Source: Bacteroidales bacterium Bact_19 (GTDB lineage Bacteria; Bacteroidota; Bacteroidia; Bacteroidales; ML635J-15). From it: a DNA stretch of 32,490 nucleotides. The DNA is taken from assembly GCA_001603595.1 (NCBI GenBank), contig LUZK01000027.1, positions 1 through 32,490 of the forward strand, written 5' to 3'. The position numbers were made by a program, and so were the translations under genes. Every line of letters begins with the position of its first letter. Within the stretch, counting starts at the first letter, position 1. The notes under the pieces were generated by a model. The model was given only the letters and a program-made list of their open reading frames with translations. It was not told the origin of the DNA and searched no databases. Below are positions 17,035-25,186 of the stretch, piece by piece.

Positions 17035-19065
17035 TTATTTGAAGTTAAGAATGACTTGTTCATTGTTATCACTCTTTATTTTTAGATTTTCATTTGGTAC
17101 AAGCATAAACCCTTTATTAGCCGGTAGTCCATAAAGTGTTGGGTGAACATATTTACCTTTATATCTGCCTGTTTTGAAAGGTTCCGGATTTTTAAGTTCA
17201 GGATTATTTCTCATGTATAAGTCGTTACGTTCAGCATACACAGTCCATGAAACTTTGGTTCCGGCTTCACCTCCAGCAATAGTAAAACTGTTTCCAGAAA
17301 TTTCACTTTTAATGTATAAGTTAGGCATGGCTTTGCCTATTGGAGTTAGTTGATATGAATAATTTATATTAATATCACTGAAATAATCTGGAAGAGTAAT
17401 TTCAGCTTCACCATTTGAATCAAATGTAGCAGTGCCACGGTACATATTAAGAATCTCATTGGATTCTATACAGTAGTGGATAAGGAATTTATTCTCTGGA
17501 TCTTTAGGATGGTCGATTCTGAAGGACTTTGATCCTCCTGCATAAAAGTTTGCTCCGACATCTAAATTATTGAAAATTCCACCATCATCAAAACTGTATA
17601 CCCCGTAACTTAATGATAGATTGGTTGATTGTCCTGCTATGCCTGTAACAGCTTGTCCCATAACTCCAATTCCGGGGTCTGCAGTAGCAGAATTTGACCC
17701 CCAAACACCGTATCCATCTACTTTGTTACTTTCTCCAACAACACCGTTATACCCTCGTCCTAAAACACCATGCCCGCCGGTAGTTCTCAGATTTTGCCCG
17801 TAAACGGCTGCTTCGGCAGTAGCTGTTTGTGTTATTTCTCCTCTTATGGCAAAAGAGTTGGCGGTGGATTGTCCGAAAATTGCAGAACTGTTTTGGTTTG
17901 ATGCAGTAGTTGCCTGTATTGTTGCGTATGGAGTTGTAGAGGATGTATTGGCAGCAGATATTGCCACGCCACTAGTGGAGTGCACTATTTGTATTGCAGG
18001 GTTATTGTTAATTGAAGAGTTAATTCTGACAGGGGCATTGGCAACAGTATTAATAACTGAACTTGTTACTGGATCATTACAGTCATATGCTTCTTGTAGG
18101 GAAATACATGAAAGTCCTCCTCCTGCAGGAGTTTGCCATGTTGCATTACCATTTGCATCGGATGTTAATACTTTTCCTGCTCCGGGGGTGCCTGCTCCTG
18201 AAAAACGTACAGATCCAGCGACATGTAATTGTGCACTTGGAGAATTTGTTCCAATGCCTACATTACCAGTTGATGTTACACGCAATCTTTCAATACTGTT
18301 TGTTCTAACAATCAGAGGTTGATTTGTGTTTGTTCCAATAAAATTGTTTTCGTCTGTATCATTATTACCTGTGATAAGCCATGTTCCCGTACTACCTCCT
18401 CCTGAAATTGTTTGCCATGTTGCATATCCGTCAGCATCAGAAGTTAAAACTTTTCCTGCTCCGGGGGTGCCTGCTCCTGAAAAACGCAAACTTCCTGAAA
18501 CTTCTAGTTGTGCTGATGGATTATTTGTTCCAATCCCTACATTTCCATTAGTTGTTATTCTTAGTTTTTCACTGTTATTTGTACGAAATACCAATGGTTG
18601 ATTATCTGTTGTTCCAATAAAACTTCCTGAATTTGTGTTTGAATTTCCGGAAGTTAACCATACTGAATTGGTTGAAGTTATTGTTGAAGGCTGATTTGTT
18701 GTTATTACAAGATTTCCATCATTGTTAAAATTATTAGTCAAAATTGACCAGTCGCTACCTGATGAACTTTGGGTTATTCTGCATAATGAAATCCATTGAC
18801 TAACTGAAGATTTATAAAAGATGAAACAAGCCGAATCTGTATCATAAACCAGCAATCCATCTGCAGGACTTTGTATTGCAACCCTTTGTTGTGAAGTCAT
18901 ACGTGGAATTAACAAGCCTTTCGATGTTGAATAGATATCTAGAATACTTGAAGGATGTGGGGTTACATTGTCTGCAGGATCAGAAATTCCAACGTTGTTT
19001 TGTGAAAAAAGAAAATTTAACCCCAAAAAAATCAATAATACAAAAAGAATTGTCAACTTTTTCAT
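17035..19065 (-). CDS. Secreted tail-fibre-like repeat protein without a sorting domain
   Basis: 676 residues. Signal peptide (1-21, ending NFLFSQ). The N-terminal segment SSILDIYSTSKGLLIPRMT, then GLLVYDTDSACFIFYK (39-86), occurs in many Bacteroidota surface or tail-fibre-like proteins. Two long repeats follow (about 140-219 and 234-312), each with GNVGIGTN(N/S)PSAQL then FSGAGTPGAGKVLTSD(A)(D/N)G.ATWQT. A stretch of small-residue strands (about 340-500: AIFGQS, AAVYGQN, GVLGRG, GVVGES, GVWGSN, GVMGQA) resembles trimeric fibre shafts. The C-terminal domain (512-645: KSFRIDHPKDPENKF, TLPDYFSDININYSYQL) is widely shared in fibre-like proteins. No T9SS type A or B sorting domain ends it. It is first in the operon with a type B cargo and a PorP/SprF gene, so it may assemble with them at the surface. 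Confidence 0.7.
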   Translation of the reverse strand: MKKLTILFVLLIFLGLNFLFSQNNVGISDPADNVTPHPSSILDIYSTSKGLLIPRMTSQQRVAIQSPADGLLVYDTDSACFIFYKSSVSQWISLCRITQSSSGSDWSILTNNFNNDGNLVITTNQPSTITSTNSVWLTSGNSNTNSGSFIGTTDNQPLVFRTNNSEKLRITTNGNVGIGTNNPSAQLEVSGSLRFSGAGTPGAGKVLTSDADGYATWQTISGGGSTGTWLITGNNDTDENNFIGTNTNQPLIVRTNSIERLRVTSTGNVGIGTNSPSAQLHVAGSVRFSGAGTPGAGKVLTSDANGNATWQTPAGGGLSCISLQEAYDCNDPVTSSVINTVANAPVRINSSINNNPAIQIVHSTSGVAISAANTSSTTPYATIQATTASNQNSSAIFGQSTANSFAIRGEITQTATAEAAVYGQNLRTTGGHGVLGRGYNGVVGESNKVDGYGVWGSNSATADPGIGVMGQAVTGIAGQSTNLSLSYGVYSFDDGGIFNNLDVGANFYAGGSKSFRIDHPKDPENKFLIHYCIESNEILNMYRGTATFDSNGEAEITLPDYFSDININYSYQLTPIGKAMPNLYIKSEISGNSFTIAGGEAGTKVSWTVYAERNDLYMRNNPELKNPEPFKTGRYKGKYVHPTLYGLPANKGFMLVPNENLKIKSDNNEQVILNFK
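18130..18648 (-). repeat. Two-copy intragenic repeat in the tail-fibre-like gene
   Basis: Two copies of an about 80-codon unit lie at 18409-18648 and 18130-18366, offset by 279 bases (93 codons). They share an identical 38-base block at 18170-18207 and 18449-18486 that encodes the GAGTPGAGKVL segment. The block is much richer in G and C than the flanking DNA, so recombination or recent duplication is likely. Confidence 0.9.
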
Positions 19066-19117
19066 AGTTTTAAATTTTATATATAATACACATTTATTTT
19101 AATGCCTTGAATTGACA

Positions 19118-19125
19118 CAAATTTA
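19118..19125 (-). promoter_or_regulatory. Bacteroidota -7 box for the fibre/type B/PorP operon
   Basis: The minus strand reads TAAATTTG, an exact TAnnTTTG match, 52 bases before the ATG at 19065. It lies in the 161 bp between the stop of the SiaC-like gene and the operon start. No convincing -33 TTTG is seen. Confidence 0.5.
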
Positions 19126-19226
19126 AAAAATTTTTTCTATAATAAAAATATTTTTCAATTTTTTTAATTCTGCAGGATTGAATTCTAAAGAAGATTATTT
19201 ATGTTACTTAATATTCGTTTGTCATA

Positions 19227-19589
19227 TTATCGATTTATTTCAATAAATCTAAATTTTATGTTACAAAGTTTTTCCAATTCCTGCCCACTTTCGTAGATAT
19301 CTTCATCATCTTTTTCGAACTGCCAGATAAATTCAGTATTTTGAAAATCTTTAAGATTTTTTAACATCAGATATAAATACCGGGCAGATCCTGTATTGAA
19401 ATAATCTAACTGAAAATCAATTGTAATATGATTGTTTTGTTTGTAAATATTTTTTATTTCCTCTTCGAGCTTTGAAAAGAAATCAATCGGATTTTCTGGG
19501 GCAATTATTCCAGCGATCTTAACTGTTTTGTTCTCATCGTCGTAAACTACCGACGGTAGTTTGTCTTCTCTTTTAAATATTGTTATCAT
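19227..19589 (-). CDS. SiaC-like regulatory phosphoprotein (DUF1987)
   Basis: 120 residues. PSVVYDDENKTVKIAGIIAP (12-31), the FF-x-KLEEEI helix (38-45) and LDYFNTGSARYLYLML (61-76) match the DUF1987/SiaC family (consensus ..YFNTSSSK..L..L). In Pseudomonas aeruginosa, SiaC is phosphorylated on a Thr in that motif by SiaB and dephosphorylated by SiaA, and unphosphorylated SiaC activates the diguanylate cyclase SiaD. The equivalent Thr here is T66; the following serines are partly replaced (TGSAR). It overlaps the SiaB-like gene upstream by 17 bases, so the two are probably coupled. No SiaA-type phosphatase or GGDEF protein is in the window, so the downstream target is unknown. Confidence 0.75.
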   Translation of the reverse strand: MITIFKREDKLPSVVYDDENKTVKIAGIIAPENPIDFFSKLEEEIKNIYKQNNHITIDFQLDYFNTGSARYLYLMLKNLKDFQNTEFIWQFEKDDEDIYESGQELEKLCNIKFRFIEINR

Positions 19590-20046
19590 AGTTGAAATCT
19601 AAAATTAAACTTAATTTTATAAAATCAGAATCTTCGGTTAATTTTTCCAGAATTATAGGATTTTCAGATTTAATTCTGCATTGGATAAGCCCGTTTCCGG
19701 TGCTCTTTTTATTACTATGCGAAATAATATTCTTTATCTTAATATTTTTAAGTTTTTCAAACGAAAAGGAATTTATTCCTTGAATTTGATTTTTTAGTTT
19801 TAAATAATTTTCGCCACTAATTTTATGTATAAAAACAATTTTGATCGTTTTATTGATAAAAATCTGAACTATTAAATCTTCGTTATTATTATGAATATAA
19901 TTGTTTTGAACGATTTCAAGAATGCAAACAGAAATTTTCTTCCGGATAGACTTTGGAATATCTTCATTAGTTACTAATTCCGAAATTATTGAATTAAGTT
20001 GTGGATAGTTATTTTTATTGATGATTTTTTCGATAATCTTTTTCAT
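19573..20046 (-). CDS. SiaB-like kinase (DUF6272 family, GHKL-type ATPase fold)
   Basis: 157 residues. The helix CILEIVQNNYIHNN (41-54) matches an N-box, with E44 and N48 as candidate Mg-ATP residues. STGNGLIQ (115-122) looks like the glycine-rich ATP-lid of the HATPase_c/anti-sigma-factor kinase fold. Known SiaB proteins phosphorylate SiaC; the gene immediately downstream here is SiaC-like and overlaps by 17 bases. The start shares one base with the dGTPase stop (TAATG), suggesting translational coupling. The protein is shorter and more divergent than typical SiaB, and identity rests on the motifs and the neighbour. Confidence 0.7.
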   Translation of the reverse strand: MKKIIEKIINKNNYPQLNSIISELVTNEDIPKSIRKKISVCILEIVQNNYIHNNNEDLIVQIFINKTIKIVFIHKISGENYLKLKNQIQGINSFSFEKLKNIKIKNIISHSNKKSTGNGLIQCRIKSENPIILEKLTEDSDFIKLSLILDFNYDNNI

Positions 20047-21155
20047 TATAGAAAACTGATTGGTTTAGGAATAGTTATTTGTTTTATAGAATCAAGTGCG
20101 AAAGCATCTGTCATACCTGAAATATAATCTGTTACAATCTGTTTGTAGTTATGATTATCTTTATAAAAATGATATATGTCGTGAATATATCTTCCAAAAT
20201 TTTTATCAAGTTCGATGCAGCTTTCGGAATATTTTTCGAAGTTAAAATTATTTTTATCCAAAAGATTAAACAAGTAATCAAAAAGATTATTAATTATTTT
20301 GTCGCAAAAAATGTCATAACGTTTTAATTCTGGATGGGCATAAATATACTTGTAGTTAAAATGTTTAAGCTTTGTTACAATTTCGTAAGTCAAATCTGAG
20401 AATCCTATTTTTTCGGATTCTTTAGAATTTTCTATTATATCAAGGATTAATTTATTTATAATTTGTCCGTTACGGTCGCCAAGAATTTTTTTCACATCTT
20501 CCGGAATATCTTTATAAGAAATGAATCCTGCAACAATAGCATCTTCAATATCTCTTCCAAGATAAGCAATTTTGTCGGCAAATCTTGTTATAACACCTTC
20601 GTATGAAGACGCCACAACATTTCGATTTTTCACATCATCAAGGTTTTTTACTTTATTGTCAGGTAATAAATATTGTTCGTCTTTTTCGCCATTATGACAA
20701 ATAATGCCGTCTTTTACTCCATAACATAAATTCAGCCCATTTCCTTTGTTTGCGAGATATTCAACCTGACGGTAGGAATTAACTTCGTGAATAAAAGCAT
20801 TATTTCCTCCCAATAATTGATTAAGAGCTTTTTCGCCAGCATGACCAAAAGGTGTGTGCCCTAAATCATGTCCTAACCCGATAGCATAAGCCATGTCCGG
20901 TTCCAAATCTGCTCCGTATTTGTTCAATCCTTTACAAATTGTCGCCGCTATCGTGGCAACATGCAAAACATGTTCAATTCTTGTACAGATATGATCATTT
21001 TCTGGTGCAAAAAAAACTTGAGTTTTATTTTTCAACCTCCTGAAAGCCGTAGAATGAATAATTGCAGTTTGATCTCTAAAATAATCTCCTCTTATATCAG
21101 GATTTCTTGGAATTTTTCTTTTAGTATATTCTTCGGTTTTTAGTGGATTTTTCAT
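20046..21155 (-). CDS. dgt: Deoxyguanosinetriphosphate triphosphohydrolase (dGTPase)
   Basis: This 369-residue HD-domain enzyme hydrolyses dNTPs, typically dGTP, to deoxynucleoside and tripolyphosphate. RDQTAIIHSTAFRRLKNKTQV (27-47) is the conserved N-terminal signature. Metal ligands are H62 (RIEHVLHV), H96-D97 (GLGHDLGHTPFGHAGE) and D194 (TRFADKIAYLGRDIEDA). The length fits the shorter type common outside enterobacteria. It starts three bases after the LOG-family gene and its stop overlaps the SiaB-like start by one base, so it is in the same operon. It maintains nucleotide pools in the cytoplasm. Confidence 0.93.
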   Translation of the reverse strand: MKNPLKTEEYTKRKIPRNPDIRGDYFRDQTAIIHSTAFRRLKNKTQVFFAPENDHICTRIEHVLHVATIAATICKGLNKYGADLEPDMAYAIGLGHDLGHTPFGHAGEKALNQLLGGNNAFIHEVNSYRQVEYLANKGNGLNLCYGVKDGIICHNGEKDEQYLLPDNKVKNLDDVKNRNVVASSYEGVITRFADKIAYLGRDIEDAIVAGFISYKDIPEDVKKILGDRNGQIINKLILDIIENSKESEKIGFSDLTYEIVTKLKHFNYKYIYAHPELKRYDIFCDKIINNLFDYLFNLLDKNNFNFEKYSESCIELDKNFGRYIHDIYHFYKDNHNYKQIVTDYISGMTDAFALDSIKQITIPKPISFL

Positions 21156-21158
21156 TTC

Positions 21159-21737
21159 TTATTGTTTTAAATATTTATCATAAATATTCGTTGGGTTATA
21201 ATTTTTTAGATATCTAAAAACATCATCAATTTGATTTGTAACGTAATACAATTGTTTATAGTCAGGAATTGCAAAGTGTTCGTTGAAGAAAAATTCAAAA
21301 AAATCAATCAGTTTATCAAAAAAATTATTATAATTAAAAATAACAATCGGTTTATAGTGATATTTTAATTGTTTTAATGTAATAATTTCCGAAAGTTCTT
21401 CAAGAGTTCCAAAACCACCGGGTAAGGCTATAAATGCATCCGAATTTTGACGCATAAATTCTTTTCTTTCTTTCATGTCGGTAGTAATAATCAGTCTTTG
21501 GTATTTTTCATCAACAATATTTGGTTTATTTAGTTTTTCAGGAACAACGCCGGTTATTTGACCGCCATTTTCAAAAACAGCTTTCATAAGTCGGCCCATT
21601 ATTCCGATGCTGCCTCCTCCATGAATAAGATTGTAATTCTCAGATGCAAGTTTTTCTCCGAATTTTGTGGCCATTTCATAATAATCCGATCTCAAATCTT
21701 CACTAGAACTGCAAAATACACAAATAGTTTTTTTCAT
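21159..21737 (-). CDS. LOG-family (TIGR00730) nucleotide 5'-monophosphate phosphoribohydrolase
   Basis: 192 residues with the Rossmann-fold motifs of the family. CVFCSSS (6-12) opens the protein. GGGSIGIMGRLM is at 40-51, the MKERK segment at 88-92, and the hallmark PGGFGTLEE at 106-114 binds the nucleotide phosphate. Family members cleave the N-glycosidic bond of AMP-type nucleotides, in plants the cytokinin riboside monophosphates; the bacterial substrate is probably a purine nucleotide. It is the first gene of the LOG-dGTPase-SiaB-SiaC operon, upstream of the AT-rich dnaA leader. Its neighbour suggests a role in nucleotide turnover. Confidence 0.9.
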   Translation of the reverse strand: MKKTICVFCSSSEDLRSDYYEMATKFGEKLASENYNLIHGGGSIGIMGRLMKAVFENGGQITGVVPEKLNKPNIVDEKYQRLIITTDMKERKEFMRQNSDAFIALPGGFGTLEELSEIITLKQLKYHYKPIVIFNYNNFFDKLIDFFEFFFNEHFAIPDYKQLYYVTNQIDDVFRYLKNYNPTNIYDKYLKQ

Positions 21738-22267
21738 TTAATTCTTTTTGTAAATTTATGTAAACAATCCGATTCTACAAAATATAATATTAATAAATAA
21801 GTATCTGTAATAGATTAATCACATTATAAATTTTTTGAAATCAACCTGTTTTATAGTTTTTTAAATATTAAAATACAAATTCATACATAACATTTTGATA
21901 TTTATTTTGTTGTATGACTTATTGCAATAAAATTTATAAATAACTAATTTTATGAACTGATAGTTACATGATTGCAAACATAAAAAAATTTTTTCAAAAA
22001 AAATGTAAAAATATTTGTTGGAAGTTATTAAAATACTATTTTTATGCAATGAATTTGAATTACGGGGGATAAGGAAAATAAAATAAATTTTAATTGAATA
22101 TCAGGCAATTATAATAATTTATTGTTTTCTTTTATTGTGTTGGGGAATGATATTGTAATAAAAAAAAGATAAAAAACAAGAGAAAAAAATTTTTTTAAAA
22201 AGAAAAAAAAATAGAAGTTTGCTGTTCTGAAACTAAGACAAAAAGTACTTTAAAAATATATAGTGTA
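21738..22267. other. AT-rich intergenic region before dnaA (possible origin; no gene)
   Basis: This 530 bp non-coding block separates the divergent LOG-family gene and dnaA. It is very AT-rich with long A and T runs, for example around 21980-22010 and 22160-22210. That would suit an unwinding element. A dnaA-adjacent origin is the commonest arrangement in bacteria, but I found no perfect DnaA box (TTATNCACA) on either strand. The nearest is TTAATCACA at 21814-21822 with one mismatch. A short frame at 21861-22049 (-) and a seven-codon ATG frame at 22049 look spurious. The region should also hold the two divergent promoters, but no consensus -7/-33 pair stands out. Confidence 0.45.
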
Positions 22268-23689
22268 ATGGTGAATAGAAGTGTTGAAATATGGGAAAAG
22301 TGTCTCCAGATAATAAGGGACAATGTTTCTAAGCATAGTTTCCGTACCTGGTTTGAACCCATAGTACCATTGGATTTTAAGAATAACACTCTAACGATTC
22401 AGGTTCCAAGCACATTTTTTTATGAATTTCTTGAAGAACAATTTCTTGATTTATTGAAAAAAACTCTCCATAAAGTAATTGGACCTGATGCAAAATTAGA
22501 GTATCATGTATTGTTGGAAAGTTCATCGGATCGTCCTCAAACTATAAAACTTCCGGGCGGAGACAGGCCAAATCTGATAAATAAACCAATACAGATGCCA
22601 ATGAATTTGGATCCAGAGGCTATTGTAAATCCATTTATTATTCCCGGAATAAAAAAATTAAATGTAGATCCGCATCTAAACATTGATTATAATTTTGATA
22701 ATTTTGTTGAAGGTGAATGTAATAGATTAGCCAGATCAGCAGGATATGCAGTTGCTCAAAATCCTGGAGGTACAGCTTTCAATCCTCTTTTTATATATGG
22801 AGGCTCAGGCCTTGGTAAAACTCATCTCGCTCATGCAATTGGTATTGAAGTAAAAAAATTACATACCGAGAAAGTAGTTCTCTATGTTGATGCAAATAAA
22901 TTTTTGACACAATACATGGAGGCCACAAGAAATAACAATAGAAATGATTTCATTCATTTCTATCAAATGATTGATGTTTTGATTGTTGATGATGTTCAGT
23001 ATTTCTCAAAGAAAGAAGGAACTCAGGAAGTTTTCTTCCATATCTTTAATCATCTCCATCAACACGGAAAACAGCTTATACTTACTTCTGATAAGCCACC
23101 TGTTGAACTTAATGGGATGGAACAAAGACTACTTAGCAGGTTTAAATGGGGACTTTCGGCCGAACTGACCGAGCCGGATTTTGATACAAGAATCAGAATA
23201 CTCAAAAAGAAAACATATAAAGACGGTATTCAAATTAAAGAAGAAATACTTGAATATATCGCTTCTCATATTACCAATAACATAAGAGAACTTGAAGGAG
23301 CATTGGTTTCTCTGCTTGCACAGGCAACTTTAAACAAAAAAGAAATTACGATTGATCTTGCTAAGGATATGATTGACAAGCTCGTGAAAAGTACTCGCAG
23401 AGAAATATCCATTGAATATATTCAAAAAGTTGTTTGTAATTATTTCCAATTACCTGTTGAAGTATTATCATCCAAGACTCGTAAAAGAGAAATTGTTCAG
23501 GCTCGTCAGATTGCAATGTATTTTGCAAAAAATATGACAAAAGCCTCTTTAGCTTCAATAGGTGCTACCATTGGAGGAAAAGACCATGCCACTGTTCTAC
23601 ACGCCTGTAAAACTGTAAATAATCTTTTAGAAACCGACAAAAGGTTTAAAGAAGACTTAATGGAGATTGAAAAACGGTTGAAAATGTAA
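22268..23689 (+). CDS. dnaA: Chromosomal replication initiator DnaA
   Basis: 473 residues. The domain I oligomerisation region (about 5-80, with WEKCLQII and FRTWFEPI) is followed by a variable linker. The AAA+ domain III (about 135-360) has Walker A YGGSGLGKT (177-185), Walker B VLIVDDVQ (237-244), the sensor-1 region QLILTSDKPP (269-278) and the arginine-finger stretch EQRLLSRF (285-292). Domain IV (about 380-473) carries the DnaA-box recognition signature GGKDHATVLHAC (437-447 region). The protein binds DnaA boxes and unwinds oriC. ATG at 22268 fits the family N-terminus. It heads a compact plus-strand run of five genes. Confidence 0.97.
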   Translation: MVNRSVEIWEKCLQIIRDNVSKHSFRTWFEPIVPLDFKNNTLTIQVPSTFFYEFLEEQFLDLLKKTLHKVIGPDAKLEYHVLLESSSDRPQTIKLPGGDRPNLINKPIQMPMNLDPEAIVNPFIIPGIKKLNVDPHLNIDYNFDNFVEGECNRLARSAGYAVAQNPGGTAFNPLFIYGGSGLGKTHLAHAIGIEVKKLHTEKVVLYVDANKFLTQYMEATRNNNRNDFIHFYQMIDVLIVDDVQYFSKKEGTQEVFFHIFNHLHQHGKQLILTSDKPPVELNGMEQRLLSRFKWGLSAELTEPDFDTRIRILKKKTYKDGIQIKEEILEYIASHITNNIRELEGALVSLLAQATLNKKEITIDLAKDMIDKLVKSTRREISIEYIQKVVCNYFQLPVEVLSSKTRKREIVQARQIAMYFAKNMTKASLASIGATIGGKDHATVLHACKTVNNLLETDKRFKEDLMEIEKRLKM

Positions 23690-23714
23690 TTTACAAATCT
23701 CCAACGCTTTTTCT

Positions 23715-24590
23715 ATGATCTGGATAATTCTTAGCACATTATCATCTACGGGTATTTTTGTTATTTTTAAGATTATTGACAAAGTCAAGGCTAATCTTTT
23801 AAATGTTATAATCATAAATTATTTAGTTGCTTCTATAGTTGGATTTTGTCTTAAAAGAAACTTTCCGATAACAGAAATAGTCAATTCAGAATGGTTTTTC
23901 GCCGGTATTTTGATTGGAATTTTGTTTATAGTAATGTTTTTTATTATAGGATTGAGCTCAATTAAAGTTGGAATTAGCATCACTACTGTAGCCAGTAAAA
24001 TGTCAGTAATAATTCCAATTCTTTTTGCTATAATCGCCTATTCGGAACCCCTTGGAATTATAAAAATTTTTGCTATTCTACTTGCATTAATTGCTGTTTT
24101 TCTAACAGTTTTTAGAAAAACTGACGAAAATAATAAACTAAATTTTTCATACTTGTTTTTACCGATAATTCTTTTTGTCGGAATGGGAATGGTTGATTCT
24201 CTTGTAATTTTTTCCAAGGAAAAATATGTAAATGATGAGGCTGCTGCACTATTTACAGCTACCTTATTTGGTTTTTCATTTTTATCTGGTTTAGTTGCCG
24301 GAGTTTTTAACCCAAAAAGTTTTCAGAATTTTAAATATTCTAAAAATTGGATTTTGGGTATTGGTCTTGGTATAGTTAATTTTGGTTCTATTTATTTAAT
24401 TTTAAGAGCTTTAAATTCAGGAATATATAACAACTCCATTATTTATGGTATTGTTAATATAGGAATAGTAACACTTTCAGTCATTTTCGGAACATTATTC
24501 TTTAAAGAAAGGCTCACAAAATTGAATTACCTTGGGATTTCATTGTCTATAATTTCAATATTTTTATTAAGTATTGCTGAAACCGTATGA
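23715..24590 (+). CDS. EamA/DMT-superfamily transporter
   Basis: 291 residues, almost wholly hydrophobic, with about ten predicted transmembrane helices in two halves of five, as for EamA-type drug/metabolite transporters. The half-ends SKMSVIIPILFAIIAYSEPL (about 95-114) and IFGTLFFKERLTKLNYLG (about 258-275) show the characteristic conserved E in the turn between helices 4-5 and 9-10. Substrate and direction cannot be inferred. It begins 25 bases after dnaA, and its stop overlaps the start of the next gene by four bases (ATGA), so it is likely cotranscribed with yigZ. Confidence 0.85.
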   Translation: MIWIILSTLSSTGIFVIFKIIDKVKANLLNVIIINYLVASIVGFCLKRNFPITEIVNSEWFFAGILIGILFIVMFFIIGLSSIKVGISITTVASKMSVIIPILFAIIAYSEPLGIIKIFAILLALIAVFLTVFRKTDENNKLNFSYLFLPIILFVGMGMVDSLVIFSKEKYVNDEAAALFTATLFGFSFLSGLVAGVFNPKSFQNFKYSKNWILGIGLGIVNFGSIYLILRALNSGIYNNSIIYGIVNIGIVTLSVIFGTLFFKERLTKLNYLGISLSIISIFLLSIAETV

Positions 24591-25186
24591 TTGATTATTA
24601 CAAATCAATAAAACAACCGGCTCAAGGTATTTATACAGAAAAGGGGAGCAAATTTTTATCTTTTGCCTATCCTGTAAGTTCAGAAGATGAAGTAAAAAAT
24701 CACCTTGTGACACTCAAGAAAGAATATTTTGATGCAAAACATCATGTTTATGCGTTTATTATTGGTGCCGAAGGTCAGATTTACCGAGCCTCCGATGATG
24801 GAGAACCTCACAACAGCAGCGGATTACCGATATTAAACCAAATAAAATCTTTTGGAATTTCTGATGTCTTGATTGTTGTAGTACGATATTTCGGAGGTAC
24901 AAAACTTGGCATTCCGGGTTTGATAAATGCTTATAAATCAGCGGCTTATGATGCATTGTCGAAATGCGAAATTATTGAAAAATTTGTTTCTTGTAATTTG
25001 AAAGTTGTTTCAGATTATGACAACTTGAATTTTGTAATGAAGATCATAAAAGAATATAATTGTAAGATTATTAAACAGGAATTTATTGTGGATTTTCAGA
25101 TAGTATTTGAAATTAGATTATCTTTGGCAGATGAAATAATTTCAAAATTAAAAACGAATCATATAATTTCGGTTTTAAAAAAATAA
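24587..25186 (+). CDS. yigZ: YigZ/IMPACT family protein (UPF0029)
   Basis: 199 residues. GSKFLSFAYPV (20-30) and AKHHVYAFIIG (50-60) open the IMPACT/UPF0029 domain. SDDGEPHNSSGLPIL (69-83) and VVVRYFGGTKLGIPGL (96-111) are its hallmark motifs. A second, ferredoxin-like DUF1949 domain follows (about 135-198). The family is widespread; eukaryotic IMPACT modulates translation by binding GCN1, while the bacterial role is unclear. Overlaps the EamA gene by four bases and shares one base with the acyltransferase start, so translational coupling is likely. Confidence 0.9.
   Translation: MIDYYKSIKQPAQGIYTEKGSKFLSFAYPVSSEDEVKNHLVTLKKEYFDAKHHVYAFIIGAEGQIYRASDDGEPHNSSGLPILNQIKSFGISDVLIVVVRYFGGTKLGIPGLINAYKSAAYDALSKCEIIEKFVSCNLKVVSDYDNLNFVMKIIKEYNCKIIKQEFIVDFQIVFEIRLSLADEIISKLKTNHIISVLKK

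Noticed and set aside
17621-18601. Several alanine/proline-rich open frames on the plus strand
   Set aside because: They are mirror frames of the repeat-rich fibre gene on the minus strand and have no start context, signal peptide or recognised domain.
19232-19249. Perfect palindrome GATTTATT-TC-AATAAATC
   Set aside because: It falls inside the last codons of the SiaC-like gene, contains no GC-rich stem or T-run, and is likely a coincidence of coding sequence.
21814-21822. TTAATCACA as a DnaA box
   Set aside because: Single one-mismatch hit with no partner boxes nearby, so not enough to call an origin.
21861-22049. A 62-codon minus-strand frame in the dnaA leader
   Set aside because: It lies in AT-rich non-coding DNA, has low-complexity composition with no family features, and no ribosome or promoter context.
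22049-22072. A seven-codon ATG frame (MNLNYGG) before dnaA
   Set aside because: Too short and without supporting context; could be chance in this AT-rich block.
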